Assembly (NCBI RefSeq): GCF_000150275.1
Contig: NW_002060943.1
Span: 11,284,878-11,348,877 of the forward strand
DNA: 64,000 bases
Source: Trichoplax adhaerens
Taxonomy: Eukaryota; Placozoa; Uniplacotomia; Trichoplacea; Trichoplacidae
Reading direction: 5' to 3'
Numbering within the stretch: the first letter of the stretch is position 1; the number at the start of each line of letters is the position of its first letter. The position numbers were made by a program, and so were the translations under genes. The notes below the pieces were generated by a model that worked only from the letters and a program-made list of their open reading frames with translations, was not told the DNA's origin and did not search any database. Shown here piece after piece: positions 50,024 through 62,758 of this stretch.

Positions 50024-53000
50024 ATGAATGCATCATTAATGAACTTTCTACGACGAACCGGCCGATTGAAATATCTCTTTCTAGGATTAACTGGAGCTGC
50101 TGCAAGTGCTGGTGCATATTGCGTCATTAATGATGTACCTTTATTCGGAGTTGCACGTATGGGTTTTACCGCTGCAACGGTAACCTTCTAAACTTGCTAC
50201 TAATAGATTAAGGGATTATGTGGTAGATCTAGAGCATGACTAGTGATATCTTTCATAAAATGCAGCTCGCACTTTGCTACTACTTAATTGACTGATTGAA
50301 GGTTGTACTGTACATACATTAGCAGAGTAATTAAATGATCGTGTCAAGCAATGCCGAAAAGGTCTGAAGACTTTCCTTTCTATAAGATTCTAGCTGGAAT
50401 AGTAACGGATCGTTTTGTAACTTAGCAGCGTCGTACTATACTGTACAGATATCGAAGTTTACTCAATTCCTAGATACGACACAGACAAGCATTTTGATTA
50501 TATAACATGTGGATAATTTGTAATCGATGATTATTATAACTTAGAACTTATCTATTATAATTATAATCAATTATCAGACATGACATTACACTACGGTTCG
50601 GACTTAGTGTATTAGTGTAACGATACTCATATATTTTAATGATTATTCGCGACTAATTATGATACATTTTGACAATACTCGGTCTGGAATATAGCGTGGT
50701 GAATAAATTAATACTGCCTTAATACTCAGTTACTAATATGCTGCATACATACATGAATAAACAAACGATTCCTATATTGATTTCCACTTTAAATTTGCCG
50801 CTACTGTAGCAAATGAAATTCTATACTGTATGATCCATGGTAAATTTGTTACGTGATAGTATGCCAAAGACATTGGTTATTTGGGTAACCTTCATGATTC
50901 TCGCATTGCAATTATTGATATTCTTGGCTATACGCGACCATGATATAGAGTATAATTAAGAGTCGTATTCTCGGTACGTTATGCAATGAAATGTTTCGCA
51001 TTGGGATGCTAGCATCTAAAATAGACATCAGAATGCATTATTGGTTATTATAGATGCATGCATAGCTATAATAATAACTGACAAAAACGCTACGTCAGAA
51101 GTACGATAACTGACTGATTCTTAAAAGTTTACTGAAGGAGCTTCTCGAACGCACCGTTTATACTGTACTAATCATGCTCGTATTTACAACATAGTAAAAG
51201 ATTAAAACCTTTCCATTGGCATTTCAGTGATTCTACCTGTTCAAATCGTTACTCTAACACAAATACAATTACTGTAGATCAGCGATGATACTGAACACAA
51301 ACGTATAAATGATAATACTCGTATACACATACTGTACACGTATTCAACGCTAGCTATCGAACTTATCAATATTGTTACTTTTTACAATCATGAAATTTAT
51401 AATTTATAATTGTCTAAAGAAAAAGGGACAAATAAAATATTTTAGCTTACGACGTGTATGATTATTTCGAATATGTACCCTTATATCAACTTGAAAATCG
51501 TATTTTGATTACACTGCCTTAAATTTAGGTTGCCTGCGTATTTGCCGACTATAAAGTGACATTATATGGAGTAGATCCTACAACTGATAGATACCGGGAA
51601 TTGAAATCCAAGGTTACCGTTTACTTCTGCATATGTAGCGCCTAAAAATTTTCAGTAATCTAGATATACGAGTATACATATAACTTTACTACTTTAACCA
51701 GCATTACAGGAAAAATATTGCTTGCTTAATGGATTCTTTTTTGATATCTCACGCCAAGATTATTATTTCTCTATGTTGTAATTCTACACGTAAGGTTCAT
51801 GTTCGGGCTGCTACTCGATTAAGGAATTTATGTTGCTTGCATGGCGGTGTATACATCAAGGCTGGACAACATATTGGCGCTCTCGACTATCTCTTACCAG
51901 ATGAGTACGTACAAACCATGAAGGTTTTACACGATGATGCCCCTAAAAGCAAGCTAGCTGACGTCTTGAAGGTAAGTAGCTAGTTAAAAGGCCCCATGCG
52001 GTACCAGGGATCATCAATACAAGTTTTTCAACTTATACCTTATGATACAGTCGAATGTATCACTTTACAACAACATCGCTTTTATTACATGCACGCGTAT
52101 TCATGTGATCCGATTTAATGTAATGTTAGGTGATTGAAGAAGATTTTGGAAAACCTGCCCATGAAATCTTTCAATACATTGAGGACAAACCTATAGGCGC
52201 CGCTTCGCTTGCTCAGGTTCATCGTTGCATATTGCATGATGGCACAACTGTTGCTGTGAAGGTACAACATCGAAATGTTAAGGCCTATTCTGATACTGAT
52301 GTCAGATGTATGGAGGTGAACAAAGATTTTTACAGAACTGTTATGCCTTTACTGGTTGTTCATTTACTTGCCTTGACTTGATAGTGTTCTGATCAGTTTT
52401 CTTCGTATTTAATATCAACCGGTAATCTCCTTAACTATTTATTAAATTAAACTATATAATACAGTTTCTATGCAATGTCGCCGCTCGTTTATTTCCTGAA
52501 TTTAAATTTGACTGGCTAATTGAAGAAACTAAGAAAAATTTACCGAAAGAATTAGATTTCATACAGGAGGGTCACAATGCGGATAATGTTGCTAAGATGT
52601 TCAAACATTTTAGTTTCTTAAAGGTATCTGAATAAAATATAATGTGTTTATGTCTCTATAAATGCAAAATTTACCGTATCCAATTTTATATTGTCGTAGA
52701 TTCCTAAGATTTATTGGAACTGGTCAACCGATCGTGTGTTAACGATGGAACTCTGTTTTGGCGACAGAATTGACAATCTAGAATACCTCCAAAATTCTAA
52801 GATAAATGTTGATGAGGTAGGCAAGCCATTAGATTTACAACTATACCATAGAGAAAACTACGGTATAATTAACTACAGTCTTTATCTTATGATCGATATG
52901 GCCGTAGTAAGTGCTTTAAGAAGCGCGTTGAATACGCAGAAATTGTTTGTTGTTTGACTTTTAACTTCAATTTTAACAACTTATATAGGTTTCGCAAATG

Positions 53001-53909
53001 CTCGGAAAACTTTATAGCGAAATGATTTTCGTTAAAGGTTATATTCACTGCGACCCTCACCCTGGAAATTTACTTGTTTGTAAGAATGATACTACAAACA
53101 AAACGGAGATCGTTTTACTGGATCATGGGTTGTATCAGGTATACAATTATTCAATATTTAACAGATTATCTATTTATAGGAGCTATGACTGCTAATTTAA
53201 AGGCTTAAGAGGAAGTAAACGGTTATGTAGACTTTAAGATGCGATATTAGGCTGAAATTTTATAATTTTTTTCCATTTATTATTTAAATTCGATAGAAAC
53301 TGACCGATGACTTTAGGATTTCCTATTGTCGACTTTGGCAATCGCTCATTGAAGCTGATTTAGATGCGGTTAAGAAATACTGTGCCGAATTACGTGCTGG
53401 TGAAATGTATCCGTTGTTGGCATGCATAATTTCTGGTAGATCATGGAACAGTATCAAGAGTGGTATTTCTAATAAGCCAATCGATAAAGCCGAAGTTTGT
53501 CTACGATTAATTTGCACTATAAATCGATAATACCTTTAGAGTATCCAATTTTTCGGACTTACTATTTTGATATTAAAATTCTTTGATATAGATGGATGAA
53601 ATAGCTGGTACTGCTTCACAGCTCCTACCTGGCATTACAGAGTTACTGCAACGAATACCAAGGCAGATGCTCCTAATTCTTAAAACGAATGATCTACTGA
53701 AGGGTATAGAATCTACTTTAAAGTCCAAAAATAATAAGCAGTCGTTGATTACAATGTCAAAAAGTTGTATCCGTGCTATAGCTAATTATGATCTGAAAAA
53801 TTCCTCAAGTGTTATGAGCAAAATTAAAATTTGGATTAATTTTATTATATTAAGATTAAAACTGCAACTCTATGGCATTTCAGATAAAGCGAATTGCAAT
53901 CTTTCATAA
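50024..53909 (+). CDS. ADCK1: ADCK1, UbiB/ABC1-family atypical kinase
   Basis: Nine exons, all phase 0: 50024-50179, 51529-51612, 51795-51971, 52130-52315, 52465-52623, 52700-52816, 52989-53138, 53297-53494, 53592-53909; 514 residues (human about 530). The N terminus is basic then hydrophobic (RTGRLKYLFLGLTGAAASAG), fitting mitochondrial targeting with an inner-membrane anchor. UbiB hallmarks are present: KAGQHIGALDYLLP (the KxGQ motif, residues 102-105), GAASLAQVH (162-170, the Ala-rich loop replacing the Gly-rich loop), VAVKVQH (Lys183), HCDPHPGN (313-320, catalytic loop) and LLDHGLY (Asp338, the metal-binding DFG position). The C terminus PRQMLLILKTNDLLKGIE matches ADCK1. ADCK1 is a mitochondrial protein tied to cristae shape and MICOS/OPA1 control in flies and mammals. 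Intron 1 is 1.35 kb; the rest are short. Confidence 0.96.
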
Positions 53910-55344
53910 AATGAAAGTTTTTTAACCAATTACATCATAGTTACTGGTTTCATTTCGAACTGTTATGATATTTGAGACATTGATTGCTTTTTAAATGGAT
54001 CTACTAGCATATGATTCTCTATTTCTTGGGTTGTAATTATTTACTCTATAAAATCCAGAAATCTACTCTTTTTCAGTGATTATTATTCATATTATGAAGT
54101 ACAGGCAATTTTATTAAACTCCGAAACAAAACGTTAATTTATTTATATTGTAGTTTAGTACTCATAATTTAGAGCTCTCACAGGAGTTCAATAATTTTTT
54201 CCATCAAATGATTTTTATACTACCATATGACTTACCTTAAGAGCAATATTGGTGTGATTTGCCAATAAATAACTAAATCATGAAGGCGTGTTTTAAAATC
54301 TTTTTACAAAGCATTTAAAGCAACCTATTGAATTCATAATATTGCTTCATGTTACTCTTAGATAGATACTATTGCGCACAGTACAAATATATTATATCAT
54401 AACATGTAACATTTGATATAGAATCATGATATTGAAATGGTGATATTCATGTAATAAGCGTAGCATATTCTGATCTTGCTACCTGTTGCTAAGCAATGGC
54501 GCTATTTATAATGTGCTAGTTTAAGCCTGAAGTATTTGCTGTAGCCAATTGAAATAAAATTTGATGATGCTGTTGACTAGATATGAATGAGTATCAAAGT
54601 TTATATTTCGAACATTTATTTGACTAAACCTACAAGAACGCAAGGCTATCATTGATATATTAGGTGTTCATCTGATTTTCTAATTTATTAAGTGGCGCAT
54701 TTAATAAAATGAGATACCATATAAATATATCTTAAGTATATTCATTAATGCGTTAAATTAATCATTTTGTAAACTACGTGTACAGCATAATGTATCCATA
54801 GTATGACTGTAAGAGATTTTTTAAAGCCTGGGATTGTTTATTTAGCCTCTAGCCAAAAGATTTAAGAATACGTCGTACAATGTATCAATTCGTTCGTACA
54901 TATTCACCCTAACATCTGCTCTGCTGCCCGCTATTAGTATTTGTATTGTTATCATATACAATACAAACGTTATTACTGTCTATTTGCACTGGTTTACGAT
55001 AAAATAAAAGAAAAGGGGTGGCTACAAGTCACTAATTGAGCTATAATTCGCACGACGGTATATAACTGGAATCATGTAAAGATCTTCAAGCTGCAATGGT
55101 AGAGAAAAATTTATTAACATTCCGAGTGAACGCTTAATCTGGTCATGATTCTATTCTAGCTCTGATTTCAGATAAGATTATTCTAAATTTAAGAATTCTG
55201 TTAAGAGAGTTTGTCTGCGTTTAAATGAATCAACAACTTGATTATTTTCGTATAAAATGATTTAGATTATTTAATTATAATTGTCAATCGAAGTTACTAG
55301 GGGGTAATGGTATATAGCAGTTGGAAGATATAAACCATAGCAAT
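53910..55344. other. AT-rich spacer, nothing recognised
   Basis: Between ADCK1 and the laminin-G gene in the same orientation. No open frame, repeat array or RNA gene was seen. Confidence 0.5.
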
Positions 55345-58300
55345 ATGCGAAAAATTGATCTGTTTCGTACTCTTCTCGTTTACTGTTCACTAGTTGTAAT
55401 TAATTTAAAAATCATTAGTGGTACAGCAACATGCAAGGAGTTTAGCCTAATCAATAGGGGCTCATTTGTATCGTGTACATCATGGAAAATGGTTCATGGA
55501 AGTAAATTAACTATGATATTTTCTACTAATACGGCGAACGGTTTAATATTAAATGGATACAGTGAAAATTATCTTGGCTTATTATTTTTCTTAACACTAC
55601 GTGATGGTAGGCCAGTTATTAATCTTATAAGAGGACACCCTCAGCGGAATTCATATAATGCTACTATTTCAAAATGCGTTAGTGATACCTTCAATCACAT
55701 TTTAGAGATACAGATCGATCACAATATCTTTACTATATCGATCGATGATATCCAACATTCAGTTCAGTTAGATAAGCCATTACCAAGTACTTCTGTTATT
55801 GCAATTCATTTTGGTAACGTTAGATTACATTCTAAACGTGAATTTAGGACTGCTATCGGCAACTCTTATCGCCACTTTAAAATGGGATCAATTATTGGCT
55901 GTTTAATGAGTATTAACTATACCAGCTCATCGTCTGCAATCGTACCTGTCATACTTAGAATGAAAGATGTTACTACTAGCTGTAAGCCATTCTGTGGATC
56001 ATTTTATCGTCGATACTTTTGTTTATCGAAAAAAAGTCATGCGTTTATGAATATCTGTACAAAGAGATCATCTCATGAAAAAATCAAGAATGATCAAGGT
56101 ACACAACTATTATGACAAAACTATTAACAATTGTGATTAACATTAGCTATTTACAATCATCGAATGTATATGATACAAATAGCTCACATCTTATTTTATG
56201 ATAGATAGAGCAGATCTAATACATTATTAATTAGTAATAATGTAATGATTGGTAAGCTCCCTTTATTCAATTGTAAGGTCTAATTAATATTGATGACCAT
56301 ACATGTCAACATTTTCGCGATTACAATTATGCTACCATAATAGTATTCATAGATATATGCATATATTATAATATGTACATAATATTAATGGAGTAGTAAG
56401 CATAAGTACTTTGATGATAAAATTCAACCGATAGCTATGAGGGATCTATGCGATAGTGTGAGAAGTAGTCAGAACTGAAATAATGCCATTATTCGCGAAT
56501 TTATCTATGGCACAGGTAAATTCACGAATGTATTTATTCTACAGGTCTCAAAATTGCCCATTTTTAGACTGGCTAATTGGTCTACAGTCAAGTACAATAG
56601 CACATAAATGTTAACCGATTAAGTCAAACCATGTTCATATCGAAATAAGGTTATCAGTTATATTCAGCTTTAGTTTTATGTTTCTTTCCTATTAAAATAT
56701 GAAGGCAGGGAAGGTTATAATATTTAGAAATTGTAATAGCTTAAGGACAATATACTTGCAAAAGTATCACCAAATGCAGTATGTGGTTTGCGGCAATAGG
56801 CTATAAATGTAGTCTATATTGAATCGCAGAAGAAATTTGAAAATCCTGAATTAGTTCCATAATATCTTATCTTTTCTACTAGAAATCAATTATCGTGATT
56901 TGATTTATATCTTATAGCTTGAGATAAAATATCTTCATATCGTTATCACTTTTCATTTCCTTCTCGAGTTAATTGTATGTGGAACTACCGGTATATTTTA
57001 CTCTTTAAAACTGCAATTTTTCACGAATTTTTAATCATCATCGGTAATCGATGTAATTAAACTAGTAGTTTAAATACTTATAAAGATATAATTTTTATGA
57101 TTTTTTACTTAGAATTGCTTGGTTACGAATTCACAAAGAAAGAGATTTTGAGGATCCGAACAAAAGCTATTCAGTTCAGATCCATTGCTTTTCAGTTCAA
57201 GACTACTCTACAGCATACATCATTAATATCAATCTACTCGAGTGGAAGTAATTTGAACTCTATATTCCAAGTTCATATTTTGAATGGTAGATTAGCTTTA
57301 AAAATGCCTAATATGAAAATGTTACGAATTGATCATCATGGCAAGATGAATGATTACCAGTGGCACTGGGTCAAAATCTTACATCATAAAAATCAAACTT
57401 ACCTTATTATTGATTCAAAATGGTCCGTTATTGAAGCTGCTTCTATATTTAAAGGTATGCTTCAAGAATTTCAGTTGGGAAGTACTGCAATAACGGCTTT
57501 CCAAGGAAGGATTCGCAATATTGTAGTTAATGGCCGTACGTTATATCCACGGAATTCGGTCTCTGATAGCAGTAAGTACAAATTACGGAAGTTAATTTCT
57601 TGCGCTTAATGGCATTTACCATTAAGGCAATCAAACTAACTTATCTTATGTATAATTATGTGAGCAATTTTGCGTTGTACTTTATTAGAACTCCTAAAAT
57701 GGTTAAAGTTAGTGATTTTTAATTGATTGTAGGCCGCATTTTGATTAGAAATAAAGTAAATAAGACTGATAACTTTTAGTAATTTATGCAACTTTGGATT
57801 ATGATTTTATGCGCACACTGAGTATTTATTGACCTTCACTATAGGACAGAAGATTTTTCAATTTATTTGTTGGGATAAATTTGACGACATTGAAGCAGGA
57901 GGGATAAATCATTTTATGAGTCATAGGTCACCGATAATTCCGAAATGTTCAGCTAGCAATTACTATATCAAGGCTATGTCATTTCCGTTAAGAAACGGAT
58001 CAACAATCCCACCTTCTTTTCCTGACTTTGTAAAAATTAAGGCACCAACTCGCGATAAGAAGGAAGATATAGTTCAGCTCGGCAGGCAAAGAAAGATGGA
58101 AATTAATGAAACTAATGATTACAATGTGACAACTTTTGATCCCTGGATAGAACTAGACAATAATTCAACAATGATATTTCACGTTACCATAGCATTGGTG
58201 TCTATAGGGGTTGCCATTTTAATTGCTATATTTGTGATACCAGTAATATTAGTTATAATATATAGAAATCAAGGCGTTTATCATACAAATAGAAAGACTT

Positions 58301-58371
58301 GGCTAGATGATATAGAAATTAAGAAGCCCATTTATATGAAGGTTGCCATCGGTGAAGAGATATTGGTATAA
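55345..58371 (+). CDS. Neurexin/Caspr-like receptor with two LamG domains
   Basis: Three exons: 55345-56098, 57113-57571, 57845-58371, joined in phase 1; 579 residues. The start at ATG 55345 gives a clear signal peptide (KIDLFRTLLVYCSLVVINL). LamG 1 covers about 40-205 (SKLTMIFSTNTANGLILNGY, IIGCLMSINY). A Cys-rich linker (CKPFCGSFYRRYFC) follows. LamG 2 covers about 258-395 and ends FQGRIRNIVVNGRTL, where the usual Cys of GCIRN is Arg. A Ser/Thr/Asn-rich stalk leads to one membrane helix (about 517-541). The 38-residue tail starts YRNQGVYHTN, like the protein 4.1-binding GTYHTN of glycophorin C and Caspr, and ends EEILV, a hydrophobic PDZ ligand. It lacks the EGF repeats, discoidin domain and multiple LamG units of true neurexin or Caspr. 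A role in cell-cell adhesion with cytoskeletal and PDZ scaffold links is inferred. Confidence 0.8.
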
Positions 58372-58707
58372 TCAATCTTTTATGAAGAATCTCCATTGAG
58401 TAGTCATTTACGATGTATTTTTAATAGTATTTATCTAAATATCCTATTACATAGTGCTGGCAATGATAATGTGATATTATAAGAAAGAATGAACAATTGC
58501 AGAAATATTGGAAGATTTTGCAATAGTGTACACTGCACGTTGTGTTATGATGGACTAATTTCATACCTTGATGCTTCTAATGATAATGCGCGTATTACTG
58601 ATTTCTTGTATCAAATTTCTGATTAATGATAGTTCTCAAGGCCATCTCATTGGCGATTGTGGTATTGACTAATTAATTTTGTATGAATACCTTGCTAAGA
58701 TAGGGTA

Positions 58708-58713
58708 AATAAA
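58708..58713 (+). promoter_or_regulatory. Candidate poly(A) signal of the LamG receptor gene
   Basis: AATAAA, 337 bases past the stop codon, followed by T-rich sequence. Confidence 0.35.
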
Positions 58714-59842
58714 ATTTTTCTTTAGCTTGTCATTTGTGTTCTATTATTTCCTAAAACATTAATTTTGGACAATATGATACACGTAATACCTTAATTGGCT
58801 TTGTTTTATAGTATATATATATATATATATGTACGCGTATATATAATAAATGATACTGTAATTGTGCTATAACAAGTAAGATCACACATGTGTTGTATGA
58901 TGTCCTGTAGTTGATAATATGCTTTTTTGTTACACTGTTATAGTACTAAGATATTGCCTACTGTAACTGTGATATACTGTAGTATTATAGGATGCCGTAT
59001 TAATATTTGTTATTACTGTGCACAGTACGCGTATTGCATAACGTTGCAATATAAAATAGTATTGTTGCTTCATTTCTCTCGAATACATAACCTATTTCGC
59101 TGCGGATAGAGTTTTGCAGCATTTGATATTTCAGCCATTTATTAAAATTATTATTAATGAATTGGTTGCAATATTTTGCGTAACATATACTAGTATATAT
59201 ACAATTTAGTATGTAGTACTGGCGATATGGAATAACGTTATTATTGTATGCTACTGTATATTTCACGTGAAGTAGAGCGAGCGGTACAAGTATATTAAGT
59301 TCATTAATTACTATATAATAATCAACCATTCAAGATTTCTATGCACCATGATTACACGGTACTGTATCATTGAAATCTGATAATGCTGCTCTAAGATCTC
59401 ACTTCTGATGTGCAAAATAGTTTTTTGATGATGACTTCTTCAAAATACATATTATCAAAGCTATTAAACGTCATCATCAACATGGCTGCCATACATATTG
59501 CTATGCCTATGTAACGTCTTCATCATCATCGAGTTTTTACTGTACAGTATACAGTACCAGCGACTTCTACAGTACAGCAAGACTAATAGCGTACAAGTCT
59601 GATTATTTTCGATGACATTCTTTCGTTCAAAAATCAAAGTATTCCGTTGAAATTCCTGTTTAATATTTATTTACATATACCCGTAGAAGGATATCTTCAC
59701 AGATAGTTTGGGCTTGATTTAACTTCCACAATTAAATTTTTTAGGGTGCCAACGAAATTAATCAGACTCAGTAGTGTACAGTGTACAGTACAAAGCGCAC
59801 AGTACATACATTGTGAGACAAAATACTGTACTGTACTGTACA

Positions 59843-60012
59843 CCCTTTTTTTACAAACCCAATTGTCACCCCCTGAAAGTATGTACTGTAGCGAGTTTGG
59901 TTTGTACTGTACTGTACTGTATTCTACTGTACTGTACAGTACAGTACTGTACTCTACTCTACAGTACTGTACTGTACTGTACTCAGGGGGTGACAATTGG
60001 GTTTGTAAAGGG
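59843..60012. mobile_element. MITE-like element with palindromic-repeat core
   Basis: Perfect 26-bp terminal inverted repeats: the left arm 59851-59876 starts ttacaaacccaattgtcacc and the right arm 59983-60008 ends gacaattgggtttgtaa. A less exact continuation (ccc plus T run / aaaggg) extends each side to 59843 and 60012. The roughly 106-bp interior is almost entirely gtactgtacag-type repeat. No transposase is encoded. No convincing target-site duplication is visible, in part because the left flank is itself repeat. Confidence 0.6.
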
Positions 60013-60338
60013 TTGTATGGGGCACGGCGACGATGTCTTCATCGCGGTGCTCGTACTCTTATTGTTTTACATGTAAACTGCTCTACTATACTGAACAGTA
60101 CGGTACAATAGACTGTAGTATAAAAAAAGCTTTTATTTGCATGATCACTAACGGGATCGCTTTCGTACAGGATTGCTCCATCGAAGAAGCGCGTTTCCAT
60201 TTGACGTCCTCTATCTTTAGATCAGTAAGTCTTTAATCGCTTTGAAGTACATTTACTCAATATCAGTTGAATACGCTGATATCCGATAATACTATTGGAA
60301 AAGAAATTTTCTTTATTTGCCGTTAAAATTGGGTAGAT

Positions 60339-61962
60339 ATGAACGACTTTGCTTATGGTCGAACTGACTCTGGGCCTGCCTTTGTCGGGATTCAATTTTG
60401 TCAGGAATGGTATGAAATACTACACATTTTTGAAGTGACATCCGATATTATTATTAAGTTTAGCTTGATGGTACAATAGAATGAAAAGTAAATCGCAAGG
60501 ATACTTAGGATTGACAAGACCCTTAATTTTTACTATGTTTTGTTATTGTGAACACAAACGGCAACGATTAGCAATAATATGTTATACCCTAAGGAAGATA
60601 AGGAGAATAAAGTCTTGCGATACATGGTAAGCATACTATACAGTACATCTTTCCTAAATTGATATTTTTTAATTTGGATAATTTTAATTGATGCTACAGT
60701 GTAGAAATTGTGAATATAGCCGAATTGCTGAAAATCCCTGCATATATGTTAACAAAATAACACATGAAATTAAGTAAGTTAATCCTGATGCTGAAACTTC
60801 AATGATATTGTAGCGTATTTTCGATCTACGCTTATATCAAGCTTAGGCCTCGGTTTTAGCAATAAAATCTGCGAAATATTTAACTTGTCCTACGGGTATT
60901 TATAGATTCTACGTAGTAGTCCATCATTGATAGTCATAGCATTATACTGTACCGTACTATCTCAATATTCTTGGCTTAGCAAGTTTAATTACTAGACGCG
61001 TATGTAATAAGCTATTTTAAAATTTTGTACCAGTGCACTGTGTGTTATGTAATTCCGTGATCAATTTCATTCATTGAAATTGATCTTAATGGTGTACCTT
61101 GCATTTAAGATCTGTAACGTACAGAACAGTTCAATTTAGGTTTGTTTAGCGTGTGCTCTACTGTCTACTCTGTCGAATCGTACACGAACGCATTTACGTA
61201 TCTGTATACGTTTATAATGCGAATACATGTTTACTGCTGTACACATTTGGAATCTGTAGAATGATAAACTTGCATAACTGTAGATATTATCCGGGTATCA
61301 ACGAAATGAAAAGTTGTTGTAAAAATGATATGAGATAATGCGTAGAAAAGTCAAATGTTTCAATATATACTTGTGATAATATTTTTCAAAATTTCGAACT
61401 TTTACAAAAATTTTGATCTGCTTTGCGTCTTCGGTGCTCTTGATTTTTGATATAGCGAATTAACTCAAATTATAGCTGATGTAGTTGCTGATCCTACGCT
61501 GCCTCGAACGCGTGAGCATGCCTGTCCTAAGTAAGTTTCGAACCAACATCGACATCGCTATAGTTAAATCTTAACAAGACAGCGTATATCAAAATCCGAT
61601 ATAATAAGAATTTGCCTTGCACATATATATTTAACTCAAATTATAGTTTTACAAATACCATCTACATCATAATTTGGCACTTTCCATATCTAAGAGTTTT
61701 TCGTTATTTTAGATGCATGGAACGAGAAGCTGTCTTCTTTCAAGCACAGTCGACGTTAGCAGAGGTATGTAGTATTTGTGTTGGCTTAGCGATATCAAAT
61801 CTTGATACTCTGAATTATAGAAAACTTGAAATGTGTAGTATAAGATGAACGAGATAATGCTTCATTTTCAATTGAAAACTTGTGTCTCTTATCTCGTAGG
61901 ATAATATGAAGTTATATTATGTATGCTCTGTTCAAGGATGTGGTCATCGGTGGACAGAATGA
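60339..61962 (+). CDS. POLR2I: RNA polymerase II subunit RPB9
   Basis: Six small exons: 60339-60409, 60572-60626, 60700-60773, 61456-61530, 61713-61764, 61900-61962; 129 residues against 125 in human. The N-terminal zinc ribbon has FCQEC (Cys21/24) and CRNC (43/46). The C-terminal TFIIS-like ribbon has ACPKC (90/93) and VCSVQGC (118/123). Diagnostic blocks are CIYVNKITHE, ELTQIIADV, DPTLPRT and the terminal CGHRWTE. RPB9 sits on the jaw of Pol II and supports start-site choice, elongation fidelity and transcript cleavage. Every junction was fixed by phase: exons 1, 3 and 4 end two bases into a codon. Intron 3 (682 bp) contains a small palindrome at 61059-61085. Confidence 0.97.
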
Positions 61963-62758
61963 GAGTGAACGATTCAGTATACTTACCGTAATTTTAATAT
62001 GTTGTATGTTTCGTAAAGTGGTCGAATACGCGAGTGCATAGGTGCTTATATCAAAGTCTTGATGATGATTTACGGGCAAAGTAAATTATATTTCGACAGT
62101 TGACAGCATGCACATACTCATATAGTAAATTTCACTTCAAGTTTTTTTGTAGTATTGCTGTAAATATAGTTACTGCTTAACAAATGTTAAATGTATATGT
62201 ATATCTCACACACTTATATTAAAAGAAAAGACTGCTGATTCATATGTCAATTTTATGCGGTATATCAATTTACGCAGGATTTTCATATTCATTAAGAAAT
62301 AGTTTAATCCTATAGTCCAATCACCGATTTAACGTGTTACAACATGGCAGAGTAAGACAAAAATTGCAAATGAGCTTTTTTGTCTTGGGCAATTTCAATC
62401 GCAGCAATTAGTTAAATCAGAAAGTAATAGTTTACTTTGATAATGCAACAGATTTTATCATGCGGTATCAATACCGACAATGAATGTACATCGCTACATT
62501 ACTCCATACTCGTAGTAATAAGTACTTCGGATAGTTCAAACATGGATCTATCAATGGAAATATTCTCCTCTGATTACATTACTAGCAAATCGTAAAAAAA
62601 CTCTCCTTTTAATCTACTACTATATTCCAGTTTTCATGTTACTTTTTGCAGTACTATAAATTCATTCATAATAATGATCTATAATTTTCATAACACTAAA
62701 TAAGCTACATTCTCTTGAGGTAAACCAGTAGTAAAAAATTTTAAGGCGCTGTAATAGA
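61963..62758. other. Convergent AT-rich spacer
   Basis: Between RPB9 (+) and the KSP-tail coiled-coil gene (-). No gene, repeat array or clear poly(A) signal was recognised. Confidence 0.5.

Larger units (their letters stand above)
58372..60338. other. Spacer with AT repeat, palindromes and a TIR element
   Basis: Three-prime flank of the LamG gene with AATAAA at 58708-58713. An (AT)n run is at about 58811-58830. CTGTAC palindromes lie at 59539-59576 and 59774-60110, the latter surrounding the terminal-inverted-repeat element at 59843-60012. Open frames at 59697-60111 are this repeat read through, not genes. Confidence 0.6.

Noticed and set aside
59697-60111. Overlapping open frames on both strands, 67-121 residues, around 59.7-60.2 kb
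   Set aside because: They are the ctgtac palindrome read through (repeats of Thr-Val-Leu-Tyr-Ser and Gln-Tyr-Cys) inside the TIR element; no splice borders or homology.
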